Of a stretch of 64,000 bases of DNA, positions 33,081 through 41,761 are shown piece by piece. Position 1 is the first letter of the stretch; each line of letters opens with the position of its first letter. Position numbers and translations under genes: made by a program. The notes beneath the pieces were generated by a model. The model searched no databases. It was not told the origin of the DNA and was given only the letters and a program-made list of their open reading frames with translations. Source of the DNA: an uncultured Bacteroides sp. (GTDB taxonomy: Bacteria; Bacteroidota; Bacteroidia; Bacteroidales; Bacteroidaceae); contig CASDXF010000001.1 in assembly GCA_949285075.1 (NCBI GenBank), positions 78,554-142,553 of the forward strand, given 5' to 3'.

Positions 33081-35006
33081 ATGGTACATTTTAAATTTCC
33101 AAAGCGAAACAGAAAACATCTCGTCCGGAGAGCACTGCTGATGGCCTTGCTCGCGGCGTTAATCTATTCCTGCGCCAGTATCGGGCATCCGATGGGAGGC
33201 CCCGAGGACTGGACTCCGCCCGTTTTCATTGGCAGCAATCCGCCGGCGGGCGCGCTGAACAACAAGCGGACGAAGATAGACCTCCGGTTCGACGAGTACA
33301 TCAAGCTGGAAAACGCGATGGAGAAGGTGGTTATCTCTCCACCGCAGATACAGCAGCCGGAAATCAAGGCTTCGGGCAAGAGGATACAGGTGAGCTTGCA
33401 AGACACGCTGAAAGAGAACATGACCTACACGATAGACTTCTCCGACGCCATCGTGGACAACAACAATGACAACCCGATGGGGAACTTCGCCTTTACCTTC
33501 TCCACGGGCGACAAGATAGACACGATGCAGGTGACGGGCACGGTGCTCAACGCCGCCGACTTGGAGCCTATCAAGGGCATACTGGTGGGGCTGCACGCCA
33601 ACCTCAACGACTCGGCCTTCACGAAGCTGCCTTTCGAGCGGGTGGGACGCACCGACAGCCGGGGACGCTTCACCATCCGGGGCATCGCGCCCGGCAGCTA
33701 CCGCATCTACGCGTTGCAGGACGCCGACCAGAACTATATGTTCACCCAGAAGAGCGAGGTCATCGCCTACAACGACTCTATCATTATCCCTCGCTTGGAG
33801 GAGCGGACACGCATGGACACGGCGTGGGTAGACTCGCTGACCTACGACACCATCGTGGAGAGGCAGTACACGCACTATCTGCCGGACGACGTGATACTAA
33901 GGGCGTTCAAGGAGTTCAACTACTCGCAATATCTTGTGAAGTCGGAACGGCTCGTGCCGCACAAGTTCACTTTCTACTTCGCTAACAAGGCGGACTCGCT
34001 GCCCGAACTGAAGGGCCTGAACTTCGACGAGAAGGAGGCGTTCATCATCGAGAAGAACACCCGCAACGACACCATCAACTATTGGATAAAGGACTCGTTG
34101 CTCTACATGCAGGACACGCTCGCCATGAGCCTGACCTACCTCTACACCGACACGCTGAACCAACTGGTGCCGCGGACGGACACGCTGAGACTGGTGTCGA
34201 AGCAGAAACTCAAGAAAAAGGAGGAGCCCAAGAAAAAGAAAAGGAGGAAGGACGACGAGGAAGAGCCGGAGCCTACGGAATTTCTGCCGGTGAGGGTGAG
34301 CGCGCCCTCGTCGATGGACGTGTACGGCTACGTCTCGCTGACCTTCGACGAGCCGGTGGCCTACTACGACAGCGCGGCCATCCATCTGCGCCACAAGGTA
34401 GACACGCTGTGGGAGGACGTCTCTTTCGAGTTTGTGCAGGACACGATAAATCTGCGGCAATATAACCTGTACTATGAATGGGAGCCTACGGGAGAATACG
34501 AGTTCGCGGTAGACTCTACCGCTTTCCACGGCATATACGGACTGTTTACGGACAAGATAAAGCAGGGCTTCAAGGTGCGCAGCGAGGACGAGTACTTTAC
34601 GCTCAAGTTCAGCGTCACCGGAGCCGACCCAAAAGCTTTCGTCGAGCTGCTCGACGCGCAGGACAAGGTGGTGCGCCGCCGCAGGGTGACGAACGGCATA
34701 GCCGACTTCTACTTCCTCAATCCCGGGAAGTACGCCGCCCGGCTGATAAACGACCGCAACGGCAACGGCGTGTGGGACACGGGAGACTACGAGAAAAAGA
34801 TACAGCCGGAAGAGGTGTACTACTATCCGGACTTCTTGGAATACAAGGCGCTGTGGGACGTAACGCAGCCGTGGAACATTAAGGAAAAGCCTTTGGACAA
34901 GCTGAAGGCGGACGAACTGAAAAAACAGAAACCAGAAGATGAAAAGAAGAAAAAAGAACGGGAACAACGAATGGCTGAAGAACAGCGCAGGAGAAATCGC
35001 CGCTAA
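33081..35006 (+). CDS. Ig-like (Big_5-type) domain lipoprotein
   Basis: The 641-aa protein has a lipobox (LAALIYSCAS, Cys about residue 32) and is thus a lipoprotein. After it comes GGPEDWTPPVFIGSNPP and an Ig-like Big_5 domain (about 45-145, LRFDEYIKLENAMEKVVISP). A carboxypeptidase-regulatory-like domain follows (about 155-230), then strand-rich segments and a basic linker (KKKEEPKKKKRRK, about 377-390). It ends in a charged tail. This architecture is common in Bacteroidales as an envelope protein of unknown role. The start at 33081 gives a long basic N-region; 33141 is an alternative. The gene overlaps the DUF3108 gene by 68 bp. Confidence 0.83.
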   Translation: MVHFKFPKRNRKHLVRRALLMALLAALIYSCASIGHPMGGPEDWTPPVFIGSNPPAGALNNKRTKIDLRFDEYIKLENAMEKVVISPPQIQQPEIKASGKRIQVSLQDTLKENMTYTIDFSDAIVDNNNDNPMGNFAFTFSTGDKIDTMQVTGTVLNAADLEPIKGILVGLHANLNDSAFTKLPFERVGRTDSRGRFTIRGIAPGSYRIYALQDADQNYMFTQKSEVIAYNDSIIIPRLEERTRMDTAWVDSLTYDTIVERQYTHYLPDDVILRAFKEFNYSQYLVKSERLVPHKFTFYFANKADSLPELKGLNFDEKEAFIIEKNTRNDTINYWIKDSLLYMQDTLAMSLTYLYTDTLNQLVPRTDTLRLVSKQKLKKKEEPKKKKRRKDDEEEPEPTEFLPVRVSAPSSMDVYGYVSLTFDEPVAYYDSAAIHLRHKVDTLWEDVSFEFVQDTINLRQYNLYYEWEPTGEYEFAVDSTAFHGIYGLFTDKIKQGFKVRSEDEYFTLKFSVTGADPKAFVELLDAQDKVVRRRRVTNGIADFYFLNPGKYAARLINDRNGNGVWDTGDYEKKIQPEEVYYYPDFLEYKALWDVTQPWNIKEKPLDKLKADELKKQKPEDEKKKKEREQRMAEEQRRRNRR

Positions 35007-35841
35007 ATGGCGCAAGGGGCTCATGGCCGGAGCCATAGCGCTGTTGGCGTGGGGGGCGGCTATACCCGCCGCGGCACAGTGCGAGGCGAAGAACGAAGCT
35101 TTCCAGTCGGGCGAGCAAGTAATGTACGACCTATACTTCAACTGGAAATTTATCTGGGTGAAGGCGGGAATCGCCAGCCTGACGCTGAACGAAACGACAT
35201 ATAACCACGAGCCGGCCTACCGCATGAATCTGCTGGCCATGAGCAGCAAACGGGCCGACTTCTTCTTCAAGATGCGCGACACGCTGACTTCCACCTTCAC
35301 CGACAAGCTGGAGCCCCGCTACTTTCGCAAAGCGGCCGAGGAAGGCAAACGATATACCGTAGACGAAGCGTGGTTCTCGTACAAGGACGGGGTGAGCTAC
35401 GCCAAGCAGCGCCGCACTTTCCCCAGAGAAGGAGAGGTATACGAGGACGAGGCGAGCGACAGCCGGTGCATCTTCGACATGCTGTCCATTCTGGCGCAGG
35501 CCCGCTCGTACGACCCGGCCGACTATAAGGTGGGCGACAAGATTCTGTTCCCTATGGCTACGGGCCGCAAGGTGGAAGAGCAGACCCTCATTTACCGAGG
35601 AATGGAGAACGTGAAGGCGGAAAACGACATCACGTACCGCTGTCTCGTGTTCTCGTTCGTCGAGTATGACAAGAAAGGAAAGGAGCACGAGGTCATCACG
35701 TTCTACATCTCGGACGACCTGAACCACTTGCCAGTACGGTTGGACATGTACCTCAACTTCGGCTCGGCCAAAGCCTTCCTGAACGGCGTGCGGGGCAACC
35801 GTCACCCCATGACTTCCATCGTGGAGAAAAAGAAGAAATAA
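34939..35841 (+). CDS. DUF3108 domain protein, secreted
   Basis: The 300-aa protein carries a signal peptide (LMAGAIALLAWGAAIPAAAQ) and a DUF3108 beta-rich domain (about 55-290), with GEQVMYDLYFNWKFIWVKAG and DKLEPRYFRKAAEEG. The first ATG (34939) overlaps the preceding gene by 68 bp and gives a long basic N-region. The ATG at 35023, preceded by AAGGGG, would give a conventional signal peptide and may be the true start. It is probably periplasmic; function unknown. Its coupling to the Ig-like lipoprotein suggests a joint envelope role. Confidence 0.85.
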   Translation: MKRRKKNGNNEWLKNSAGEIAAKWRKGLMAGAIALLAWGAAIPAAAQCEAKNEAFQSGEQVMYDLYFNWKFIWVKAGIASLTLNETTYNHEPAYRMNLLAMSSKRADFFFKMRDTLTSTFTDKLEPRYFRKAAEEGKRYTVDEAWFSYKDGVSYAKQRRTFPREGEVYEDEASDSRCIFDMLSILAQARSYDPADYKVGDKILFPMATGRKVEEQTLIYRGMENVKAENDITYRCLVFSFVEYDKKGKEHEVITFYISDDLNHLPVRLDMYLNFGSAKAFLNGVRGNRHPMTSIVEKKKK

Positions 35842-35854
35842 GCGTGAAATAAAA

Positions 35855-35905
35855 AACGGGAAGTGACGGGCCTCACCGTAAAAGGTGACGGCTTATCATT
35901 CCCGA
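35855..35905 (+). terminator. Hairpin after the DUF3108 gene
   Basis: CGGGAAGTGA pairs with TCATTCCCG, and CACC pairs with GGTG inside. It lies 15 bp after the stop codon. There is no strong T-run (AAAAG follows), so termination is inferred. Confidence 0.45.
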
Positions 35906-36020
35906 AAAGACTGAGAAGCTGTTTTGAATTTATCGTGCGATGATTTGGAATGAGTTTTTGAGACGTTTTCGCTTCCGTGATGAGGAAGATAGCGGGCTAT
36001 TCTTCATTCCTTATTTTATT
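35905..36020. mobile_element. Possible end remnant of an insertion sequence
   Basis: The sequence GAGAAGCTGTTTTGAATTTA and, further on, GAGGAAGATAGCGGGCTATT resembles non-coding end sequences of insertion elements that recur in Bacteroidales genomes. This is recalled from pattern, with no transposase fragment beside it. It needs a database comparison. Confidence 0.3.
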
Positions 36021-36027
36021 CTGTCAT

Positions 36028-36669
36028 TTACTCGAACTCCAGTGAGCCAAAGAAGTCGGGCCGGTGAAAGTCCGGTTTTTCCGTATGAATCGGACTCCAC
36101 GAAAGGAAATGGGGCGTGCGAAGCTCGTCGCCACATTTATAGAAGTTGGCCTTCACTTCACGCCCGCACAACGGTTCAAGCCGATGTTTGAAGAACGCCG
36201 CATAGGGCACGGACAGCGCCACCTCCCATGAGCAGTCGCCCTCTCGCTCGGCGAAAGGCTCTCTCCCAAGACTCGCCCATCGGCTCACGAGCGACGTAAT
36301 CTCCTTCGGAGCACGCTCACGGCCCTTACGCTCGGCCCCCGCTCCTATCAGGATAGTGCCTATGCAGTTGCACTCGATATTATAATATATCCCGTCGCCT
36401 GCGGGCATGGAAAAGAACTCCACGCACGAGTCGGTCCATACGGAGCCGTTATCCTCGCCATACTTGGCCCGCACGCTCGCTTCCCTCACCCTGAAGTGCA
36501 GTAGCACCGCGTCCTTAGAGTGGGCTATGCGGAAACTGGCAGAAGGTTTGTAAGGATACGCCGGCCAGTTGACGCACTGAATCGGTTGGAAATCTATCTT
36601 CTCTTCATCCAATAGCTTGGGAAGGTCGGCCACCTCCACGTTGGCCATACTGATATGCTTTACTTTCAT
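36028..36669 (-). CDS. Carbohydrate-binding family 9-like protein
   Basis: The 213-aa protein lacks a signal peptide and fits the CBM9-like beta-sandwich family: WPAYPYKPSASFRIAHSKDA, SVWTDSCVEFF, YYNIECNCIGTILIGAG and a C-terminal FLSWSPIHTEKPDFHRP. The Met at 36669 was chosen as the start, three codons into the open frame, next to a usable upstream spacer. It is the last gene of the LOG-SIS-PfkB operon, 11 bp after the kinase. Related secreted forms bind sugars; this one is probably cytoplasmic and its ligand is unknown. Confidence 0.82.
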   Translation of the reverse strand: MKVKHISMANVEVADLPKLLDEEKIDFQPIQCVNWPAYPYKPSASFRIAHSKDAVLLHFRVREASVRAKYGEDNGSVWTDSCVEFFSMPAGDGIYYNIECNCIGTILIGAGAERKGRERAPKEITSLVSRWASLGREPFAEREGDCSWEVALSVPYAAFFKHRLEPLCGREVKANFYKCGDELRTPHFLSWSPIHTEKPDFHRPDFFGSLEFE

Positions 36670-36680
36670 ACGAATCAAAT

Positions 36681-37601
36681 TTATCTATAGTTTCGGGCGA
36701 ATTCCTCCGATATGGAATTGCCGAAGCCGCGGCATACTTCCGCGGAGAAGTCTTTGGCGCATTGTATCACCTTGTCCCACGTGGCTTCGTCTACACGGTC
36801 CAAGTCTCGGTAACGCACGTCATACTTCAGCAATCCGTAAATCAGGCCGGCGTTGAAGTTATCACCCGCCCCGATGGTGCTCACCGCCTCTATCGGCTCC
36901 GTCTTGTACTCCTTGCTGACACCCGCTGCCCGCAGGACAATGTCATCCGCCCCCGCCGTACAGATGAAGCGGGGACAATAAAACTGAATCTTATCCTTAT
37001 AAACTTTGTCGGCCTCTCTGATGCCGTACATATAGAAGAAATCCTCCACTGAGCCGCGCACGATGTCGGCGTACTCCAGATTCTCGATGATGGTAGGCGC
37101 AAGCTTGATGGCCTCACTCTTGTGGGAAGAACGGAAATTGGGGTCATAATAGACAATGGCCCCGTGCTCTCTGGCCATATCGAGCAGCTCCAGTGTCTTG
37201 TCCCGCAGCACGGGGTTGAGCGCATAGTAAGAGCCTATGAGCACGATGTCATCCTCCTCTATGGCGGGGAACGCCACGTCCAACCGCTGTTTGGGATAGT
37301 TCTTATAAAAGATGTACTCGGCGTCGCTCCGCTCATTCAGGAAAGCGAGCGACACGGGCGACTTCCCGTCCGGGAACACGTTCACGTGGTCGGTCGGAAT
37401 GTCATTCTCTCGCATGAAGCGCAGGATAATGTCACCCACATGGTCATTCCCCGTTTCGCTGATAAACCGCACGTCAACCCCCGCTCTTCTCAACGACACG
37501 ACAGCGTTGAACACCGATCCTCCCGGAACCGCTGCCGAAGGTTGGTCGCCCCGGAAGATAATGTCGAGAATGGTTTCTCCGATGCCAATTACCTTTCGCA
37601 T
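36681..37601 (-). CDS. PfkB-family carbohydrate kinase
   Basis: The 306-aa ribokinase-fold enzyme phosphorylates a sugar or related small molecule with ATP. Motifs are PGGSVFNAVVSLRRAGVDV at the N-terminus and the anion hole with catalytic Asp in STIGAGDNFNAGLIYGL (about residue 246). The Met at 37601 is chosen because it gives the normal N-terminus RKVIGIGETILDII; the open frame extends upstream within the SIS gene. It overlaps the end of the SIS gene by 13 bp, so translation is coupled. The substrate is unknown; fructose is plausible for this subgroup. Confidence 0.9.
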   Translation of the reverse strand: MRKVIGIGETILDIIFRGDQPSAAVPGGSVFNAVVSLRRAGVDVRFISETGNDHVGDIILRFMRENDIPTDHVNVFPDGKSPVSLAFLNERSDAEYIFYKNYPKQRLDVAFPAIEEDDIVLIGSYYALNPVLRDKTLELLDMAREHGAIVYYDPNFRSSHKSEAIKLAPTIIENLEYADIVRGSVEDFFYMYGIREADKVYKDKIQFYCPRFICTAGADDIVLRAAGVSKEYKTEPIEAVSTIGAGDNFNAGLIYGLLKYDVRYRDLDRVDEATWDKVIQCAKDFSAEVCRGFGNSISEEFARNYR

Positions 37602-38194
37602 AATGACCTCGACTTTTCTCCCAGATATCCGCCGTGATGGCGCTTGGAATATTCCTCTATAGTGAACCCCGTCTCTTTCATGGTCTGCACCACAAGGATG
37701 TCTCCGATTACAGTCATCGCCGTGGTCGACGTGGTAGGTGTCATGCCGAGGGCGCACACTTCCGCCGGATGGCCGGTGCTCAGACATACGTCCGACTCAT
37801 GGGCGAGCGGGCTGTCCGGTGTCCCCGTAATGACGATAAACTTCAACTCAGGGTTCAGGTTATGGGCAAGCTGCGTCAGTTCCACAATCTCACGCGTCTT
37901 ACCCGAGTTGGAGATGAGCAGCAGCAAATCGTTCTCCTGCAAGATACCCAAGTCACCATGCTGCGCCTCGCTAGGATGCAGGAACACGGCAGGAATGCCC
38001 GTCGAGCAAAAAGTCGTGGCAATGTTCATCGCTATCTGACCGGCCTTTCCCATACCGGAAGTGACTAGCTTGCCTTTCTTTCGGTGTACTTGCTCCACAA
38101 TCAGGTTTACGGCCTTCTCATAAGCGTCTGTCACAGGTATATTGAGCACAGCCTCCGCTTCTTGCCTCAAAAGTTGTTTGATTGAATCTATCAT
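37589..38194 (-). CDS. SIS-domain sugar-phosphate isomerase (KdsD/GutQ-like, no CBS domains)
   Basis: The 201-aa protein is a stand-alone SIS domain. SGMGKAGQIAMNIATTFCST and HPSEAQHGDLGIL hold the residues that arabinose-5-phosphate isomerases use, and ISNSGKTREIVEL binds the phosphosugar. The usual C-terminal CBS pair is absent, as in short KdsD-like or hexulose-phosphate isomerases. A role in making arabinose-5-phosphate for Kdo is plausible. It lies in a tight operon, 2 bp after the LOG gene and overlapping the PfkB kinase by 13 bp. Confidence 0.88.
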   Translation of the reverse strand: MIDSIKQLLRQEAEAVLNIPVTDAYEKAVNLIVEQVHRKKGKLVTSGMGKAGQIAMNIATTFCSTGIPAVFLHPSEAQHGDLGILQENDLLLLISNSGKTREIVELTQLAHNLNPELKFIVITGTPDSPLAHESDVCLSTGHPAEVCALGMTPTTSTTAMTVIGDILVVQTMKETGFTIEEYSKRHHGGYLGEKSRSLCER

Positions 38195-38196
38195 AG

Positions 38197-38730
38197 TTAT
38201 CTTATTATTTCTTTTAGTTCATCCAACGTATTGGCTATCTCGTAATAAGTGGAAAAAGGTTTTCGGGCAAATCCTTTCTCCTCAAGCGTGCGGAGCGTCC
38301 GCAACAGTTCGTCGTAGAAGCCGTATTCGTTGTAGAAGATTATCTTTTTCCGGTGATACCCGATAGAAGCCGCAGCCATGACATGGAAAACCTCGTCCAA
38401 CGTACCCAATCCTCCCGGCAAGGCGACCAACAAGTCCGACTCTCCGGTCATGATGTCCTTTCGCTCGCTCAGATTCCGCACACGAATTATCTTGTCCACA
38501 TGAACGCTGACCCGTCCGCTCTCCTCCAACTTGGAAGGTACAACCCCAATCACCGTTCCTCCACGCGTTTTCACAGCGGCGGCCACACACTCCATCAGCC
38601 CGAGGTTAGAGCCTCCGTATATCAGCGTTTTTCGGGTATCCCCCATCCATTCGCCTATCCGGCGGGCACTCTCGAAGTACTTCTCGTCAATGTCTTCGGA
38701 AGCGGAGCAGAAAATTCCAATCTTTTCCAT
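38197..38730 (-). CDS. LOG-family nucleotide phosphoribohydrolase-like protein (TIGR00730)
   Basis: The 177-aa Rossmann-fold protein carries GGSNLGLM (about 40-47) and the catalytic LOG motif PGGLGTLDE (about 105-113) with RKD just before. LOG enzymes remove ribose-5-phosphate from N6-modified or unmodified AMP. Length is normal. It is the first gene of the minus-strand operon with SIS and PfkB, and divergent from the M16 peptidase. The nucleotide substrate here is not known. Confidence 0.92.
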   Translation of the reverse strand: MEKIGIFCSASEDIDEKYFESARRIGEWMGDTRKTLIYGGSNLGLMECVAAAVKTRGGTVIGVVPSKLEESGRVSVHVDKIIRVRNLSERKDIMTGESDLLVALPGGLGTLDEVFHVMAAASIGYHRKKIIFYNEYGFYDELLRTLRTLEEKGFARKPFSTYYEIANTLDELKEIIR

Positions 38731-38799
38731 ACTGCCTGCGTTTGTATTAACAGCCTACAAATATCCGCGATTTTCCATAAACGGCAATAAGTTTTGTTG

Positions 38800-38807
38800 T
38801 ATTTTTG
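38800..38807 (+). promoter_or_regulatory. -7 box for the M16 peptidase gene
   Basis: TATTTTTG perfectly matches TAnnTTTG, 33 bp before the ATG at 38841. Confidence 0.5.
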
Positions 38808-38840
38808 CGCCGTCAACCCAATTATGCGAGGCAGAGAGCG

Positions 38841-40061
38841 ATGCTATTCAACGAATATACCTTACGAAACGGGCTGCGGATTATCCACGAGCCCACCCTC
38901 TCAAACGTGTCCTACTGCGGATTCGCCATCGATGTCGGTACGCGCGACGAGGCGGAGGAGGAGCAGGGAATGGCACACTTTGTAGAACACCTCATCTTTA
39001 AGGGAACCGAGAAGCGGAAGGCTTGGCACATTCTGAACCGGATGGAGAACGTGGGGGGCGACTTGAACGCCTACACCAACAAGGAGGAGACGGTGGTCTA
39101 CGCCGCTTTCCTGAACGAACATCTGGAACGGGCTGTCGAGCTGTTGGGCGATATCGTGTTCCATTCGACCTTTCCCCAACGGGAAGTGGAGCGGGAAACC
39201 GAGGTGATTATCGACGAGATACAGTCGTACGAGGACACGCCGTCGGAGCTGATTTTCGATGACTTCGAGGACATGATATTCCGAGGCCATCCGCTCGGGA
39301 GGAACATTCTAGGCAAGCCGGAGTTGCTGCGGAGCTTCCGCACGGAGGACATCCTCGCCTTTACACGCCGCTTTTATGTGCCGTCCAACGTCGTCTTCTT
39401 TGTTCAGGGGCGGTACGACTTCAAGAGGATTACCCGTCTGGCGGAGAGATATTGGGCTGACCTTCCCGCGGGAACGGCGGACAATCGCCGCACGCCGCCG
39501 CGCGTCTATACGCCGGAGAAGGTGACGGTGGACAAGGATACGCATCAAGCGCACGTGATGATTGGCAGCCGGGGGTACGACGCTCACGACGACAAGCGCA
39601 CGGCGCTCTACTTGCTGAACAACATTCTCGGCGGACCGGGCATGAACAGCAGACTCAATCTCTCGCTCAGGGAACGGAGAGGACTGGTCTATAACGTAGA
39701 GTCGAACCTGACCTCCTACACCGACACTGGCGTGTTCTGCATCTACTTCGGGACAGACGAAAGAGACCTAGACACGTGCATGAGGCTGACACGCAAGGAA
39801 CTGAAGCGGCTGCGTGACGCAAAGCTGACCACCTCGCAACTGACGGCGGCGAAGAAGCAGCTGATTGGTCAGATTGGCGTGGCCTCGGACAACTTCGAGA
39901 ACAACGCGTTGGGAATGGCAAAGACCTATCTGCACTACCATAAGTACGAGTCACCGGAAGAAGTATTCAAGCGCGTCGACGCGCTGACGGCGGAGCAACT
40001 GTTGGAAGTAGCCAACGAAATGTTCGCCGAAGAGTATCTCTCGACACTGATATACCAATAA
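38841..40061 (+). CDS. M16-family zinc peptidase (processing-peptidase-like)
   Basis: The 406-aa protein has the inverted zinc site HFVEH (residues 46-50) and the third ligand in ETEVIIDEI (about 118-126). The C-terminal inactive half contains LSLRERRGLVYNVESNLTSY. The start is the ATG at 38841; the frame is open upstream only from a TTG. No signal peptide is visible, so it is cytoplasmic or uses another route. This short form is the common Bacteroidales M16B type. It is a monocistronic gene, divergent from LOG. Confidence 0.93.
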   Translation: MLFNEYTLRNGLRIIHEPTLSNVSYCGFAIDVGTRDEAEEEQGMAHFVEHLIFKGTEKRKAWHILNRMENVGGDLNAYTNKEETVVYAAFLNEHLERAVELLGDIVFHSTFPQREVERETEVIIDEIQSYEDTPSELIFDDFEDMIFRGHPLGRNILGKPELLRSFRTEDILAFTRRFYVPSNVVFFVQGRYDFKRITRLAERYWADLPAGTADNRRTPPRVYTPEKVTVDKDTHQAHVMIGSRGYDAHDDKRTALYLLNNILGGPGMNSRLNLSLRERRGLVYNVESNLTSYTDTGVFCIYFGTDERDLDTCMRLTRKELKRLRDAKLTTSQLTAAKKQLIGQIGVASDNFENNALGMAKTYLHYHKYESPEEVFKRVDALTAEQLLEVANEMFAEEYLSTLIYQ

Positions 40062-40153
40062 AGAAAAGCATCTCAGTCCGCATCGACCTCCTCCGGCGAG
40101 CGGCACCGTTTCCACTACACATCCAACTTCCGTCCGCAGAGGACGGCGATATT

Positions 40154-41599
40154 TCAACGCTTATCCAACGAGAAGACGAACGTGGTCAGCGACTTCGCCG
40201 GACTGTCATACGCCAGACCGTTTCCCTCTACTTCCCCGCAGAGGAAAGGACGGCAGTCTTCGCTCTCGCTTGTCCGCCAACCCTCTACAGAGATTGTCCG
40301 GGCGGGAAGACGGCTCAAGTCGACGCGGAAACGCCTGTTCCGGCCCGATGTGTTCAGCAGGGCCACCGTCAGCGTCTTTCCGTCGGGTGACAGGGCCGCC
40401 AACGCCTTCCCGCTTCCGCTCTCGACAAACGTGTACCCTTGCTTAAAGAAACGGGTAATCTGCATCCGTACGTAGAAGTTCTTGATGACACGCCACTCCT
40501 GCGTCCGGAAATCGCCCCGCAGGACGCACCACTCGTTATTGTGTTCCTCCATAATCTGCCAGTCCAGCCAAGCCTGCGGGCACATAAGGTTCATGTCGTC
40601 GAACAGCTTTTGCGCCAGTCCGAGGTTGCTGTCCAGTCCGGCTCCTCCGCTCGGACCCGTTTCCGATTGCCAGAAAGGTTTCCCCGACTGAGCCACGAGC
40701 CGTCTTACCTCCTCCCGCTGCCCGTTGGTTCCGGAATAGGTGTGCGTATTGAGCTGCCCCAACAGTTTCCAGATATCTCTAGCCTCCTGATACCGCCGTT
40801 GCGTGGTCAGGAACTGTTCGAGGTTCGTCTCGTCCGAGGCGGCCAGTACCGTGGTCAGTCCCGATTCCTTCAGCTTGCCGTGCAGCATACGTATCAGCTT
40901 CATCTGGCTCTCGGGATCAAAGTGGCATCCTTCCTGCGTCCCCTCGGCGTACCAATAGGCGGACAGTGGCTCGTTGAAGGGCTCTAAGGTCTTGAATTCC
41001 ACACCATAGGCCGACCGATAGCGCTTGCACACCTCAATCAGATAGTCGCAAAACGCTTCGTAATACTCCGGCTTCAGGTTGTCCTTCCTCGGGTCGGCGT
41101 GCCCGCCCGAGCATCCGCTGTACGTCATCCAGTACGGAGCCGAGTTGGAAAAGGCCTCGAACACCGCGTCGGGCCTCTTCTCCTTAATTTTCAGCAGGAT
41201 GGCGCGCTGCCCCTTGTCGGCCTCCCAGTTGTACGGGGCCGAGGGCGACGCCTTGAATCCCTCCATCTCGGCCCGCTTCCCTTTTCCCTTCACCATGTGC
41301 CCGTCGGCGTGCGCCGGGTCGTCCCCGCCACCGATGTTGTAGCGGAAGATGTTCATGTTCAGCTTGTCGGGCGAGGTAATCAGCTCCACTATGCTGTCTA
41401 TCTTGGCCTCGTCCCAACGGCCCACTTGCCCCGCCCACCAACAGAGCGAGCTGCCCCATCCCTCAAGCGTCTGCCGCCTCTGGGCGGGGTCAACGGCGAC
41501 GTATTCGGCCTTCTCGTTCTCCGGAGTGGCGTCCTGCGCCCGTGTGGAGCCTCCGGTCCACGCAAGGCATACGCACAATGCGGTCAGTATTTTCTTCAT
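40154..41599 (-). CDS. Secreted glycoside hydrolase family 30
   Basis: GH30 enzymes are retaining beta-glycosidases (beta-1,6-galactanase, beta-1,6-glucanase, xylanase and others). The 481-aa protein has a signal peptide (KKILTALCVCLAWTGGSTRA) and a TIM barrel. GWGSSLCWWAG near residue 47 resembles the beta-1,6-galactanase-type subgroup. Catalytic residues are acid/base Glu210 in EPFNEPLSAYW and nucleophile Glu313 in WQSETGPSGG. The C-terminal 80 residues form the usual beta-sandwich. It has its own promoter and lies divergent from GH3. Galactan specificity is inferred from motif only. Confidence 0.92.
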   Translation of the reverse strand: MKKILTALCVCLAWTGGSTRAQDATPENEKAEYVAVDPAQRRQTLEGWGSSLCWWAGQVGRWDEAKIDSIVELITSPDKLNMNIFRYNIGGGDDPAHADGHMVKGKGKRAEMEGFKASPSAPYNWEADKGQRAILLKIKEKRPDAVFEAFSNSAPYWMTYSGCSGGHADPRKDNLKPEYYEAFCDYLIEVCKRYRSAYGVEFKTLEPFNEPLSAYWYAEGTQEGCHFDPESQMKLIRMLHGKLKESGLTTVLAASDETNLEQFLTTQRRYQEARDIWKLLGQLNTHTYSGTNGQREEVRRLVAQSGKPFWQSETGPSGGAGLDSNLGLAQKLFDDMNLMCPQAWLDWQIMEEHNNEWCVLRGDFRTQEWRVIKNFYVRMQITRFFKQGYTFVESGSGKALAALSPDGKTLTVALLNTSGRNRRFRVDLSRLPARTISVEGWRTSESEDCRPFLCGEVEGNGLAYDSPAKSLTTFVFSLDKR

Positions 41600-41630
41600 G
41601 CGATAAATAATTCGAATCGGTTTATAGCCG

Positions 41631-41638
41631 CAAAGATA
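41631..41638 (-). promoter_or_regulatory. Putative -7 box for GH30
   Basis: Minus-strand TATCTTTG is a perfect TAnnTTTG match about 32 bp before the GH30 start codon. Confidence 0.5.
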
Positions 41639-41713
41639 AGTCTTTTGCGTCTCCCACGCCTATTTCTCCGAAAAAAAGCGACGGGCGGGCGGAAAGATGC
41701 GGGAAGATTTCCT

Positions 41714-41721
41714 TACCTTTG
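41714..41721 (+). promoter_or_regulatory. Putative -7 box for GH3
   Basis: TACCTTTG is a perfect TAnnTTTG match about 40 bp before the GH3 start codon, divergent from the GH30 promoter. Confidence 0.5.
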
Positions 41722-41761
41722 CTTCACGCTACTAATTACTAATTATTAAAAACGATGAACC

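Noticed and set aside
35940-36191. 83-codon plus-strand open frame
   Set aside because: It spans a likely insertion-sequence remnant and runs antisense into the CBM9-like gene.
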